Part shown: piece by piece, positions 11,281-23,679 of the stretch | How positions within the stretch are numbered: the first letter of the stretch is position 1 | How the letters are laid out: every line of letters starts with the position of its first letter | Made by a program: the position numbers and the translations under genes | Source of the DNA: Maea johnstoni | Taxonomy: Eukaryota; Annelida; Polychaeta; Spionida; Magelonidae | Direction: 5' to 3' | Assembly: GCA_963942565.1 (NCBI GenBank) | Contig: OZ012691.1 | Span: forward strand, 14,759,508-14,823,507 | DNA: 64,000 bases | The notes under the pieces: generated by a model | What the model was told of the DNA's origin: nothing | What the model saw: the letters and a program-made list of their open reading frames with translations, nothing else | Database searches by the model: none

Positions 11281-12445
11281 GTTTGTATTAGATGCAACAA
11301 TTATAATCCCAATTAAACGTCTGGGTTTAATTAAGCACGCTTCATTTTCTTCAATTACAGTCCCAATAATACATGATTTGCATTAGAAACTTACTCTATT
11401 TGGTTCAATCTCAGCTCCAATAATGGCTGGTTTGTATTAGAAACGTGTTATTTTTTCTTCAGCTATACCTTAATAATACTTGGTTTAATTACCTATACGT
11501 TTTTGAACAATGCTTTATTTCTTCGATTTCCAACCTAAATGATGTTTTGTTTGTATCTGAGACACGCTTCATTTTCTTTGATTGTGACATTTAATTTAGC
11601 ATGGGCCAACCATACATCCTCTATCAACGTTAAGTTTGAATAGGATCAAACACCCATGGATAATATATCAAAAAAATAATCCAACCACATTAATCATTGT
11701 CCCATGGAGCTTGCGAATTAAAGATACTTTTAGTGAGAGGTCATCCATACATCCATGTCCAAGAAACTGTGTGCCAATTATGTCTACCCAATATATAGGA
11801 AAGGAATAAAAAGATGAAATGAAGAATCAAAAATAAGATTTCAACTTGAAAGACCAACAATGATAGAATGGGTTTTAAAGGACAAAAAAGGAGCCTCCCA
11901 ATTAAAGAGAATTTGGTCAATTCAAAATGCAAAAACTATCCCAATTGGTCAAACAAAGAGTTATCTAACTTTGAGCTTTCAAACATGTCATATTTGTATT
12001 ATTTACCATTTAAGTGTAAGGTCAACGCAAGAACAAGATAATTTCAGTATCAAATACGACATTGCACTCTTATCTGTACACAAAGCTAAAGCAATGTGGC
12101 GTTATAACAGAAGACAAGTGCAGTTTCTGTGGAGAAGGTGAAACCATTTTGCACCTTTATATGACTGTCCTAACAACAAGAGACTGTGGGAAGAAATAAG
12201 AAAATGACTGGAGAAAAATACAAGAAAAGAAATAATGACTGAAAAAACTTCTCACAAATTTCATTATTCTTATCATAAAACATGCACTATATAAGGTGAA
12301 ATGGCTGGAAAAGAGACCAACGTTATAAAGCCTAAAATCCAACATCAAAAAGCACATGCTAGTTGAGATATATATATATAGGAACTATTACCCACAACGA
12401 AGAAAGGGTATTAGGCAAATAATAATCGTACCATTTCCTCTGCAG
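11281..12445 (+). other. Gene 1 intron 3 with an L1/Tx1-type LINE fragment
   Basis: The first 350 bases contain short degenerate repeats around a CCAATAATGCATGGTTTGTA-like string, resembling the exon 3/donor junction (AATAATGCCTG then GTTTGTATTAGA). This may be another, weaker case of exon-edge duplication. The LINE fragment follows. The acceptor is TTTCCTCTGCAG. Confidence 0.6.
11640..12260 (+). mobile_element. L1/Tx1-like LINE fragment, C-terminal RT region
   Basis: Broken frames preserve the Cys/His knuckle typical of L1-type ORF2 C-termini (KCSFCGEGETILHLY near 12,118-12,165). Several frameshifts and stops show it is dead. The same fragment sits at about 47,460-48,130 in gene 2, so it was present before the 5' halves became identical. 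Confidence 0.75.
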
Positions 12446-12618
12446 GTTCTGGAAAACTGACATCCAGGGGGCGCCAAAGGGGAAACTCCTATGTAAATCA
12501 GTGGCTATCAAAGATAGTATCCCTGTTGCTGGTGTGCCCATGCGCAATGGAAGCTTCCAGCTAGAAGGCTACACAGCAGACTTTGATGCCACTGTGATCA
12601 CAAGAATCCTTGATGCAG
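12446..12618 (+). CDS. Gene 1 coding exon 4 (catalytic Lys exon)
   Basis: Encodes WFWKTDIQGAPKGKLL, then KSVAIKD with the catalytic Lys112, then VAGVPM and TADFDATVITRILDAG. Acceptor CTCTGCAG, donor GTAAGG, end phase 1. Identity with gene 2 falls sharply from about the middle of this exon: C106 against G, SIP against NTG after Asp113, and further changes downstream. Confidence 0.92.
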
Positions 12619-13311
12619 GTAAGGAATAAAGAAATTGTTCCGTTTCATTGTTTTTTTATATTTTGGATGTCTTTTGCTTTTATTACTTGTTTTTTTGTTT
12701 GTTTTTATTTGGTAGTTTATTTTAATTATTCATCGCCAATTTGTGTTCAAAATGTAAAAATAAACGAAAAATGCTCGAAGAAGAAAGAAGTATACTGAAA
12801 GTAACTGTTCAATAAAGCACCGCTTTATGGGTTCTTGAGGGTTAGATAGGGTTTCTTATAATATATCTTCCATGACTTCCCTAGGAGATACATCTGTCAA
12901 ACAGGTTTATAATGGTGATTTATTTGGTTTTTGGGGTGCATAAGGCATGGTTTTGTTTGATAAACGTCGTACTATTGGTGCAAGTACATCAATTAAACAG
13001 GAGAATGCCTTATTGGGACACCTTAAATACATAAATTCTATATGTGGTTGTTAATTCCTCCTGTATTCATTGGTTTGTTCCTAACACATCTATACATAAA
13101 GTTGCTTTTTTGTATTAATTCTATGGTACTTCTGAAAAAATACAAGTTCGTATAAACTCCCATACTACTTGAAGATTTTTTTCATTGCTGTGTTTGTTTT
13201 TCTGTCATATCTTTTCTTTTGGCTAAATGTATCACTTAAAATTCCAGGCTGTTGTGGGCCACTGAGAGAACATACGGGTTATTAATGACTGTATGTTATT
13301 TCCGTATTTAG
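12619..13311 (+). other. Gene 1 intron 4
   Basis: AT-rich intron; I see no element or exon. It aligns only loosely with gene 2 intron 4, in contrast to introns 1-3. Confidence 0.65.
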
Positions 13312-13451
13312 GTGGCAGAATTGCCGGAAAAGCAGCAGTTGAGGATTTCTGTTTTTCTGCAAGTTCTGTCAGTCCCCAAACAGGCACAGTTACCAACCCT
13401 GTTAATCCACTCTACAGTGCTGGCGGCTCAAGCTGTGGTAGCGCCGCCCTG
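13312..13451 (+). CDS. Gene 1 coding exon 5 (cis-Ser motif)
   Basis: Encodes GGRIAGKAAVEDFCFSASS and on to NPLYSAGGSSCGSAAL. The AS motif GGSS contains cis-Ser187. The next residue is Cys, where gene 2 has Ser and family members usually have Ser or Gly. Acceptor TATTTAG, donor GTGAGT, ending in phase 0. Confidence 0.92.
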
Positions 13452-13632
13452 GTGAGTGGTTCTTAAACTCTATAATTGCTTTCAGTGCTACTGGTATTTT
13501 TTTCAGAGGTGTTCCTGTGTTATTCTGTAAGCAAGTATATGTTGGTAGAAAATTATGGATAAGTTTCTATATCCAAAAAAAAATGCAATTTTGAAGAAAT
13601 GTAGGTGTGTTTCTGTAGACATGCGTTATTTC

Positions 13633-13667
13633 GTGTCTTGGGACGAGGCTTGCCTCGTCCAAGACAC
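13633..13667. repeat. Short hairpin (GTGTCTTGG...CCAAGACAC)
   Basis: Inverted arms of about 16 bp with one unpaired G and a two-base loop. The surrounding sequence shows no larger terminal repeat. It could be a remnant of a small inverted-repeat element. Confidence 0.6.
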
Positions 13668-14339
13668 AAAATCACTCATGAGTGTAAGATTTCTTGTCTT
13701 TCCATCCACAGGTGGTGGAACCTGTTTCTCTCATGATAAAAACGAGAAATGTAGTCGTTTTACCATAAGATTAGCTAGTTAAACTGAGTCAGCTAAAAGC
13801 CACCTATAGCTATGCACTGATTCAACAATGGTGATATGCAAGTGTTGTACCGTGCACTGTGTATTCTCCTTAGAAACTGGCGCCAGAGCATGTAAGAGAC
13901 GCTTGTTTGAGTGTACACGCACCATTGTTGGGTCAACTGCTGGAGCTGCAGTAAATTCTGTATATTAAGCATGTCCAAATGTAATGCCTTCAAAAATCAA
14001 TCATACGACCTCCCCAGAACCTGTCCTCTAAAGCACTCTTCGGTTATGGCTTACAGCAGTGAGCAAGTAAGAGACCTGAGACAGCTAGCAGGGGCATCCA
14101 TCTTCCCAAGCCTTTTGCTGGTTTGTTGCATCACTGGAACACCAGCCGTGGCACTAGGGATTAAGAGGTAGCAGTAACAGAGACGCGTGTTTTCCCTTTC
14201 TTGCACATTTTTATTCCTAGCTCATCCCTGATCACAATTTTTAGAACCAAATTAATCTTCAAAAAGTAAGACCTACACAGTATGGTAGAATTGAGTGAAT
14301 CATAGTGACGTTCCTCAAATTATTCAATTTTGGAGACGA

Positions 14340-15327
14340 AACAACATTATTTAACATCGTATATTTTACAAAACTGGCCATTTACCAGAGAAAATAGAAT
14401 TGGGTAGGGGATGTGGCCAGGGAGATCCAGTGTGTCTCCCTGCCTATTTGTTCTAGCTACAGAGATACTGGCAGAAATGATTAGATTGAATGGGAAAATT
14501 AAAGGAATGATGTTATATGGGAAACAGCACCGTATTTCCCAGTACGCTGACCATACAACTTTATTTTTGAAATGGGAAGGCAAGAATATAAGAGAATTCC
14601 TTAATGTCTTGGATTCTTTTTGTAAAATTTCAGATCTGAAAGTAAATGTTGAGTAGACAAAAGTTATACAGATTGGGGTTGAAAGAGACAACAGGATACA
14701 ACTATGTGATGTTTGAGATTTAGTATGGACAAATAAATTTGAGTCTTTAGGGAACCAATATGATTCCGACAATATGGGGGATATAACCCCAAAAAACATT
14801 TGAAATAGACTTATTGTAATTGAAGCTCTTAGTGCAGTATGGAAGCCCAAAAACCTTAATAATCGAAAGCTTAATGATGTCAAAAATAATGCATATCTTG
14901 CTGTCTCTTCCCAGCCCACCAAAAAATCAATGTTAAAGGAATTGGAACAAATTATAAGTATTTTCTCATAGGATGAAAAGGCTTTCAAATTTAGTCCTAA
15001 AATTTTAGAAAATAAAAGATACTTTGGCGGATTTCAACTTCCAGACCTACACAGGTTTGATAATGCATTAAAGAACTTATTGGAAAAGATGGATCATTAT
15101 ACAAGATTCCCAAAATACCATGGCATTGATAAAACTATTTTCTATGGGGGATCTTTAACATAGGTAAACTTAAGCCAACTATTAAAAATATTCTCTGACT
15201 AGATTGTCTGAACACTTTACAGTAAATGTGGTTAAATTACCAAACCAGAAATACATTTGAATGCTTATCAAATCCATTATGGTATAACTCAAACATCTGG
15301 CCAGACAAAAATTATCTCTGGACGCTA
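14340..15327 (+). mobile_element. L1/Tx1-like LINE fragment (RT domain)
   Basis: Reading frames retain RGCGQGDP-like, LFVLATEILAEMIR, ISQYAD and FCKISDLKVNVE strings characteristic of L1/Tx1 reverse transcriptases. The YADD motif reads YADH. A later block reads RYFGGFQLPDLHRFDNALK, an L1-type C-terminal signature. It carries several stops and frameshifts. Its right end is cut by the repeat that begins at 15,328. It is absent from gene 2 intron 5. Confidence 0.82.
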
Positions 15328-17243
15328 GTGCCTTTAGATACGGCTGCAAGCCGTTCCCTTATTAGCAAACTCTGAAACTGGCACCCTCAGCAAGTGGGTT
15401 AGACTAGTTGGAAAATCGCCATCATTTCTAGCCAGGTCACGTGGCTCACTATATCTGCCCTGAAAGAAAGCGAATACCAGAAAACACACATTTATGACAT
15501 GTAGTATTAGATTAGCAGGGCTTGCATTTTTTTTTCAATGGAAAGGTTCCCATGTCCGTGTCAGGCGCGCCTGTTTATTCATGCACTCTTTTCTTCAAAT
15601 TCCTACACACCATATGCTGCGAACGGCGGCCAGTCCTCACAGCGTACAAAACTTCAAAAGTAGTGCATGCGAGACAAAAATTAGTGGCACAAATATGTCC
15701 GACCTTCAAGCACATGTGGGGGGAGTATAGCAAAACATTGGCATCTATTGAATCACACCTAATCATTTAGACCTGACCGGTGTCCCATAAGAATGTCTAT
15801 TGCCACGACAATTATCATGAAGCCGGCAACTCGTGCTAACCTGACAGGGGTTGACAAGATTGATGACGTCATCGACGGCGTAGTATTGGCGCTAAATTCA
15901 AATACTGTACCAAGCCTGTACACTCATCAATTGCATGTACTTTATCCGGGAATCGTGCAGTCATGACACGCTACTGACTGCCTACACGGATTTATAAGGG
16001 TTTTAAGTATGGAATAGGAACATTAACTTGTAGTAATGTATTAAATCCGAATTTATCCTTAGAACATATTTATTCTATTGGCGTGGATGGCTAATTTATC
16101 TAATCAGATTTGGCTCTCTTTTAAGTTGTGTCAGATGTATTAAATGTAAATCTAGCCAGTATATCAAACTACTTAAATATCTGAATCAAGGTAATTTACT
16201 TAATATGATAATTTACTTAAGTTATGGTGATGAGATCCATTGTAAGCTAGTTAAATGCACCTGTGCAAGTAGTGAGATTATGTCATTTGAGTGAAAAGTT
16301 GTAAATATTGAAATGACATAGAATATGGGTTGACTAAGGACGCTTGGTTATGATATTTTCTACCTGCTACCACTCAGGAGCAGGGTTAAGACGGTGTTTC
16401 TTGAATTCCTGGTTTGAACCCCATGTGCTACTTTAATGAAAAAAAATCAGAATTGCTCATTTAAAATGTTTCTAAAATTTGTCTCAACTATCTACGCAAT
16501 GGTCTTAGCTGGAACATCAAGGAAATTACATATCACTCTATTAGCTTTTGAATCTCAGATGGTTGAAATTTATGAAGTAGGATTTTCTTCGTAGAGTTTC
16601 ATGGAAATTAAAATGGTTAAAAGACTAGTATTCTTATATAAGATATTGTTTAGGAAGTAAACCAGTGTATACACGTAAATGATTAGAATTAGTGCTGGGG
16701 TGGGTGGTGTAAAAGAATGTAAGACATACCAGAGAAATACATCCCCTTGATCCACAACCCCATAGGCACAGCATGCTAGTACCTAGGGTATGTGCGCCTC
16801 GGGTTACGCGGTGAAGCCTGGGGAAGTATTGGTCACGTGATTTTTTGCAGCAGAGAGACTGACTGACTGGCTGCCAAGGAGATGGGGTCATCAGGCAGCC
16901 AATCCTGGGGTACACAGGTTATCTATGACTCATAGTGCGAGGCAGCGAAATTTGATGATGCATGCACAGTGCCCACTCCCTGTCTACTACTCTCAGGACA
17001 TACAAAGTGATTTCAAACAGTTTACTTCCACAATTATGAAGTGTGCAACCAGTGATGCCCTGTATTTGGGCCTTGGATCCGTGCGCCGGCCATCAGTTTC
17101 GGCGCACGGATCCCCACAACCACACTACAACAAGCCCTATTTTTGCAACCGCGGGTGCCCCATGCAAAACAGCGCGATTTCCCTCCTGAACAGTTAATAT
17201 AAGCACCTATCTCACAGCCTGTTGCATTGGGTTATTTCACCTG
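15328..17243. repeat. Interspersed repeat 'DR', copy 1
   Basis: Same sequence and orientation as 22,303-23,667, from the boundary GACGCTAGTGCC to TGGGTTATTTCAC. Copy 1 contains 540 bases (16,458-16,997) that copy 2 lacks. Near the right end is a hairpin with a perfect 13-bp stem (17,075-17,113). There is no coding evidence and no clear terminal inverted repeat, so the class is unknown. Confidence 0.75.
17075..17113. repeat. Perfect 13-bp-stem hairpin, occurrence 1
   Basis: Stem GGATCCGTGCGCC (17,075-17,087), 13-base loop, stem GGCGCACGGATCC (17,101-17,113). The stem recurs exactly at 23,501-23,539 and 34,067-34,106. Confidence 0.95.
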
Positions 17244-17755
17244 ATACAGCAAAGTTATGTTATAGTTTTTGATGTGATACAAAATGACGGATCCATTGTT
17301 GATATGAATGCTTGAATGAAACTAAATGTAATTTTTTGCAATATCATTTCCTTAAGAGAAAACGTAATGAAATTTGCAGTACTCGCTTCATCACAAAAAG
17401 GTTTAGTCTACACTTGCCATTGCACCTTCATATTATAGATAATCGTAATATTGGATATTCTAATATATAAAGTAGACTAGTGCATTCAACAGAGATCCAT
17501 TGAGGGCAAGTGCAGCAAAATGGTCACTGTTTAAGTGAGGAAATAGTACAAAATGCTCTCAGGTATCTAAATATTTCCATGGATTGTTCATATATGAAAT
17601 ACATATTCTGTAGAATAGTAATGTTGTGCTTATGTAGGGAAGTAGTGGTGTGAATCTTTAAACAATTCTATTTCTGTGTTTAATTACCGGTCTGTTTTCT
17701 GTTGAAAAGTACAGGTATGGTATACAATTGCAGGTGTCATATGCTTGTATTGCAG

Positions 17756-17956
17756 GTGGCCTCCGGGGAAGTAGATATGGCACTGGGAGGAGACCAGGCG
17801 GGTTCCATAAGGATGCCTGGCGCTTGGTGCGGAATTGTAGGTATGAAGCCTACTCACAGTCTGGTGCCCTACACAGGCATCATTCCCATAGAGCAGTCCA
17901 TAGACCATGTGGGTCCCATGACCAGAACAGTGGAAGACTGTGCACTTCTACTTGAG
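17756..17956 (+). CDS. Gene 1 coding exon 6 (nucleophile exon)
   Basis: Encodes [20 protein letters not shown], then [18 protein letters not shown] and CALLLE. Ser211 in GSIR is the expected nucleophile. Residue 209 is Ala instead of the family's usual Gly, in the oxyanion-hole turn. Acceptor TGTATTGCAG, donor GTAGGT, phase 0 at both ends. A tract just after the donor (about 17,957-18,005) repeats the exon's AGAGCAGTC...CATAGAC-like sequence, a remnant of exon-edge duplication. Confidence 0.92.
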
Positions 17957-18124
17957 GTAGGTCCTCAACAATAGAGCAGTCTATAGACAATTGTGGACCT
18001 GCCTCATGGCGAGGTATAATATGTAAAATTCAATCATAAATTTATACCTTTTAACTGCTTAGTTAGTGAAAATTGGAGACATATCTACATCTTTATTTAA
18101 TAATGTTCATCTTAAGTCATACAT

Positions 18125-18380
<256 letters not shown>

Positions 18381-18479
18381 GTGGTAGAAACTGCATCCGG
18401 TAGGATCGCCAATCCTACCACCGGTAGAAACCATGATCGCAGTTCCTACCAGTAGAAACTGCGATCCCCTTTATCACTA

Positions 18480-20140
18480 TTTAAGGGTTTGAATGAGTAG
18501 CTCCATGGCAGATGAGTTGTAAAACACTATAGGCATTCATTTAAACCATTCATTTCTGGAGTGTGCATAGTCCTTCAACTTTTAACAAATCTCATTTTAA
18601 TCCAATATAATTTGAAAAATATTTGAAGAAGTATTGTAAAACCAAACAGGATCACCAACTTTCAGTGAAATATTTCTCAAAATATTCCTTTGTTATCTAA
18701 ATATTTACACATCAAGGAATTGAGTATTTAATTGAGATGATTTATTGTTCTGTAATAAGACAGTTTCAGGTTAATTGGCTGACTTCCAATCTCAATCAAC
18801 ATTTTGGGTGTGGTTTATTGCAATTAACTTGACGCTGTATTTGTCAATTGTATTATGTTGATTTGGAAACAGTTTAAAATCATAGGAATCTTCTCCCCTG
18901 CATCAGTCTGGTATGACCAGTAGCTAGTGCATGATTGAACAAAAAGCAGAGCCTGCCAGAATGTGATGTAATGTGAGGTAATAATGAAAAAAATATTAAC
19001 AATGTAGGTGTGGCAACAAAGGTGTCAATGGTGTTCAATCCTTACACCATTAATGCGCACAGCGGCCAAAAGCAGCCAAAACGTTTTGTGGAAATCTTTT
19101 GCCCAAAATAATTTTTCTAAAAAACAATTTGAAGGATAAATGTTCAGCAGATCATCACTGACAACTCTCCTTTAAATATTGTGTAAAATCATTCTTTATT
19201 CCAATTGTCAAAAGTATCAAAAATCCAGATAAAAATTTCAGGTGTAACTCTCAAGGAATAATGATTTAATTTACTTATGAATTTGCTTAAAGAATGAAGT
19301 GAAATTTAAAATATTTGTCTGGCTTTGTTTCAAATTGTAATCCTAGTAATCCAATTGTTATTATAGGAAATATGGGCTTGGTTCAATTGCGCTTAAAAGT
19401 TACTTATGTAATTATATTGAAATTAAGGTTACAATGTAGAGGTCCAAGTAGCAATTGTTGGGTTTAGGTTATTTGAGTGGTCATTTGCTAATGTGAAGCT
19501 GATAGTTATTAATGTTTTCAATTTGACCTTTCTAGAATTAAAGATGAATATCAATTCAATAACTTAACCCATTTATACCCAGAGTGGCCAAAACAGCCCT
19601 GACAATGTTGGAATTTTTTTGCTTACAAACATTTTTCTGGAAAACATTTGATCCAGAAATGGGGATCACATGCCATACACCAACTCTCCTTCAAATATTT
19701 TGTGAAATTTCGCTTTATTGCCAAGTTCTTTTCTAAAATATGAGAGTAGCAGACTACTATCTACTTTCTAAAGAACAACTGAATGAAGAAATGAGTACTG
19801 GAAGACAAGGTTTTATTCAATACTTTGTATATCGAAGTAAATAGATATAGTATCTTCATAATACAGTTAAAGCTACCCGTTGAACGATAGGTGATTTTGT
19901 TGAAAGATTGCATAAGAGAGATTTCATGAAGTAATATTGTGCCAGAATATGTTGCATGTTCATATTCAAATGGTGCTATTCAAAGGTGAATACTCATAAG
20001 TTATCTGTTTTAAGTGTCTTAATGAAAAAATAAAGGTGCTTTTTGCTTTGAAGTTCTCACAAAAAACTTAATATCTTACTACTGCAACTATGGGTTACCA
20101 TAGATTGCTAAAATATATCAAAACTATCACAGCCTTTACT
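18480..20140. other. Left interior of the foldback element
   Basis: AT-rich, with no ORF of substance. Two diverged direct copies of a ~160-bp block (about 19,018-19,200 and 19,563-19,730) share ACAACTCTCCTT and AAATATT...TGTGAAAT-like strings. Otherwise I see nothing. Confidence 0.45.
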
Positions 20141-20221
20141 GAATCGCAGTTTCTACCAAGGTATGGTAAGATTGTTCTGGTAGGATCGGCGATCCTCCCG
20201 GTAGATACTGCGATCGCAAAT

Positions 20222-20478
20222 GACGGTATCTACCGTTAATTCGAAAACCGTTTTGAAAACGGTAAAACGGAAAAGGGTAACAGCATCTAAAACCGTTTTA
20301 CCGTTTTCAAAACAGTCAAAGCAAAAACAGTAACAGCGGCTTAAACCGTTTTGAAAACGGTAAAACGGAAAAGGGTAACAGCTTCTGAAACCGTTTTACA
20401 GTTTTCAAAACAGTAAAACGGCTTCAGGACTTTTAGTTCGTTCGTGAACCGGTTGATGAATTGAATGCGCCTCCTTTG
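20222..20478. repeat. Left inner inverted arm with AAACCGTTTT palindromes
   Basis: Contains several self-complementary AAACCGTTTTGAAAACGGTT-type blocks separated by GGAAAAGGGTAACAGC. The whole arm recurs inverted at 24,373-24,640, including the ACCGGTT...TTGAATGCGCC end. Each arm can fold alone and the two can also pair with each other. Confidence 0.85.
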
Positions 20479-20889
20479 AGCGGGAAATTTATAGAAGTTT
20501 GCGCTAGTGTCATATTGGGTTGCTTTTGACATTTGCACATATGCCAACGAAATCCTGAACATATTAAATAAACGTCTAAATAGCCAAATTTACATAGAAA
20601 ATCAACATCTAAGCAAATGTAGAGTCAGATATTTCGGTCTAGCTTTTGAGATGGTAAAATGTCGAAATACTTCTGTATCTCACTATCTGCCGGCTCCTGA
20701 GAGTAGGGGATGTATCTCAGCCGGCCCGGAGCAAATTTATGATGTTTTAATTATAGGCATGAAAATAGCAATGAATTTGAAACCAAGAGTGGCCGAGGGT
20801 GATCTAAATACCATGAATGCAGCCAGCTGTCCAATTAAATCCTAAAACGTCTCTTCTCAGAGATGAATAATAACACAAATTATAGACAC

Positions 20890-21230
20890 TACCTCGTGTA
20901 TGCATAAACATACCTTTTTGTCTCAACTCCGCAAAATAGTGATTTTGTCCATTAGGTCCCATTGTAGAATTTGCCCATTGCCAACAATTGCCAACAGTAC
21001 AAACACGCGAGATCGTCATTTATGGCAATGGGCAAATTTTACAATATAACCTAATGCGCAAAATCAACATTTTGCGGAGTTGCGACAAAAAGTATGTTTA
21101 TACATACACACGGTATTGCCCATAAGAGGTTTGCCAAGTTTGGATGGCATAAACGAACTTTTTGTGGGGAAAAAGTTGAAAAAGCTGCTAACCAAAGCAA
21201 GTCAGATAGATTATAACTTGCCCACCGTAG
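20890..21230. repeat. Interspersed repeat 'TGCC', copy 1
   Basis: Contains near-palindromic halves around GCCCATTGCCAACAATTGCC and GGCAATGGGCAAATTTTAC. Each is followed by an AACATACTTTTTGTC-type block, then TTTGCCAAGTTTGGATGGCA. Related copies lie at about 23,680-24,220 and 28,515-28,740. Confidence 0.7.
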
Positions 21231-22302
21231 TTTTTGGCTTGCCTGAAATATTTAGTTACATGTGCTAGAGATTGGCATGTATCATTCATGATGGATTTAA
21301 TGAACCATTTTCTTTATTGTTCTGCAAAGTTTGCATATTTGACTATGGTGTTTGTGCCATTTTTTAAATAGAACATTTAGCCCTGCGGTGAGTCTGCTGG
21401 CAGTTAAATTGCATTCAGAGGATAGAGTTATATTGAATGGAAAATATGAAATATTAATTATCACTGATTCTTCAGTGGCAGGACAACACAAGAAAAACGA
21501 TGCGAAACCAATTATCTTTAATCATTGGTTAATGTGGATTAAGAATCAACGATGATATCTGAACCCATTCCCTTCCCCTGAGGTTACTTTGTTCTGCGCT
21601 GGACATGTTAAAGCTTTACAATAGTCACAAAAAGGCCCTACCATACCATGAATTCATACTTAACTAGTTAGTACCCGCCCTGCGGACAGTAAGCATGAAA
21701 TTTTTCAGATTGCCAAAAAAGACCAGAGCACCTATAGATATCCCTGCCACCAAACTTGGGGCTACCTAACCTATGTATCAATATTTCAGAAAGCTTGGCT
21801 AACATATATGAAATCGATGGATAAGATATCAAACCGGCTGTAGCGTATGTCATTTGCACTCGTCCTATAGTTATTATGCACGAACATTAGTCATTCATTA
21901 AAATTTACATAAGTGTTTGTAATTTCTTGCTACAAGTAAAATGTACCCATTGTTTTTGAAAACAAATACTTACAAATACTTTCAGATAACAGCAGTTTTG
22001 TCTTATAATTGCTGTTTCAGCAATTTTGTCATCAAAATACCACTTTAATTTACCAATGTTTAGGACAATCGATAACTCCCAGCATTCCCTGTTGTATATC
22101 TGTTATAGGGTGATAACTTGTAAAAAATGGCCAGTACTTGAGTGTCTGTCTGAGAAGTGCACTTCCAACGTACTTCAAAAGAAAAAGAAACGAAGTTCAT
22201 TTTGATGGCCAATGCCTATATCAAATACAATTGATACATGATTTCCTATAAATATGGGAAGTCCTATAAACTTGATTTGCCAAGTTAATTGGATGGCAAA
22301 CT

Positions 22303-23667
22303 CGACGCTTAGTGCCTTTAAATACGGCTGCAAGCCGTTCCCTTATTAGCAAACTCTGAAACTGGCACCCTCCGCAATATGGGTTAGACTAGATGGGAAA
22401 TCGGCATCATTTCTAGCCAGGTCACGTGGCTAACTTTATCTGCCCTGAAAGAAAGCGGATACCAGAAAACACACATTTTTTACATGTAGTATTAGATCAG
22501 CAGGGCTTGCAGTTTTTTTCAATGGAAAGGTTCCCATGTCCGTGTCCGGTGCGCCTGATCTTCCGTGCACTATTTCTTTCAAACTGCTGCACACCATATG
22601 CTGCGAACGGCAACCAGTCCTCACAGCGTACAAAAGTAGTGCACGCGAGACAAGATATAGTGCCACAAATATGTCCGATCTTCAAGCACATGTGGGGGGA
22701 GTATGGTAAAACATTGGCATCTATTGAATCACAGCTAATCATTTAGACCTGAGCTGATGTCCCATAGGAATGTCTATTGCCACGAAAATTATTGAAGCCG
22801 GAAACTCACGCTGACCTGATTGGTGACGTCATCGACCGCGTAGTATTGGCGCCAAATTCGAATACTGTACCAAGCCTGTACACTCGTCTCGAAATTGCAT
22901 GTACTTTATCCCGGAATCGTGCAGTCATGACACGCTACTGACTGCCTTTCACGGATTTATAAGGTTTTTTAAGTATGGAATAGGAACATTAACTTGTAGT
23001 AATGTATTAAATCAGAATTTATCCTTAGAAAAGATTTATTCTATTGGCGTGGATGGCTAATTTATCTAATCAGATTTGGCTCTCTTTTAAGTTGTGTCAG
23101 ATGTATTAAATGTAAATCTAGCCAGTATATCAAACTGCTTAAATATCTGAATCAAGGGAATTTACTTAATATGATAATTTACTTAAGTTATGGTGATGAG
23201 AACCATTGTAAGCTAGTTAAATGCACCTGTGCAAGTAGTGAGATTATGTCATTTGAGTGAAAAGTTGTAAATATTGAAATGACATAGAATATGGGCTGAC
23301 TAAGGACGCTTGGTTATGATATTTTCTACCTGCTACCACTCAGGAGTTAAGATGGTGTTTCTTGAATTCCTGGTTTGAACCCAATGTGCTACTTTAATGA
23401 AAAAAAATCAGAATTGCTGTAAGACATACAAAGTGATTTCAAACAGTTTACTTCCACAATTATGGAGTGTGCAACCAGTGATGCCCTGTATTTGGGCCTT
23501 GGATCCGTGCGCCGGCCATCAGTTTTGGCGCACGGATCCCCACAACCATTCTACAACAAGCCCTATTTTTGCAACCGCGGGCGCCCCATGCAAAACAGCG
23601 CGATTTCCCTCCTGAAAAGTTAATATAAACATCTATCTCACAACCTCTTGCATTGGGTTATTTCACT
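22303..23667. repeat. Interspersed repeat 'DR', copy 2
   Basis: Direct copy of 15,328-17,243 lacking the internal 540 bases, and lying inside the foldback element. It includes the second exact hairpin near its right end. Either the foldback element carries it as cargo or it inserted there independently. Confidence 0.8.
23501..23539. repeat. Perfect 13-bp-stem hairpin, occurrence 2
   Basis: Stem GGATCCGTGCGCC, 13-base loop, stem GGCGCACGGATCC. The loop differs from occurrence 1 at one base. Confidence 0.95.
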
Positions 23668-23679
23668 GGAACGTTTTGT

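Larger units (their letters stand above)
13452..17755 (+). other. Gene 1 intron 5, expanded by insertions
   Basis: At 4.3 kb it is 3.6 times the length of gene 2 intron 5 (1.19 kb). The difference is explained largely by an L1-like fragment (14,340-15,327) and a 1.9-kb interspersed repeat (15,328-17,243). A hairpin lies at 13,633-13,667. Nothing recognisable remains in 17,244-17,755. Confidence 0.7.

Noticed and set aside
14347-14988. 213-codon open frame on the minus strand
   Set aside because: It is the antisense of the L1-like reverse-transcriptase fragment, which explains its length.
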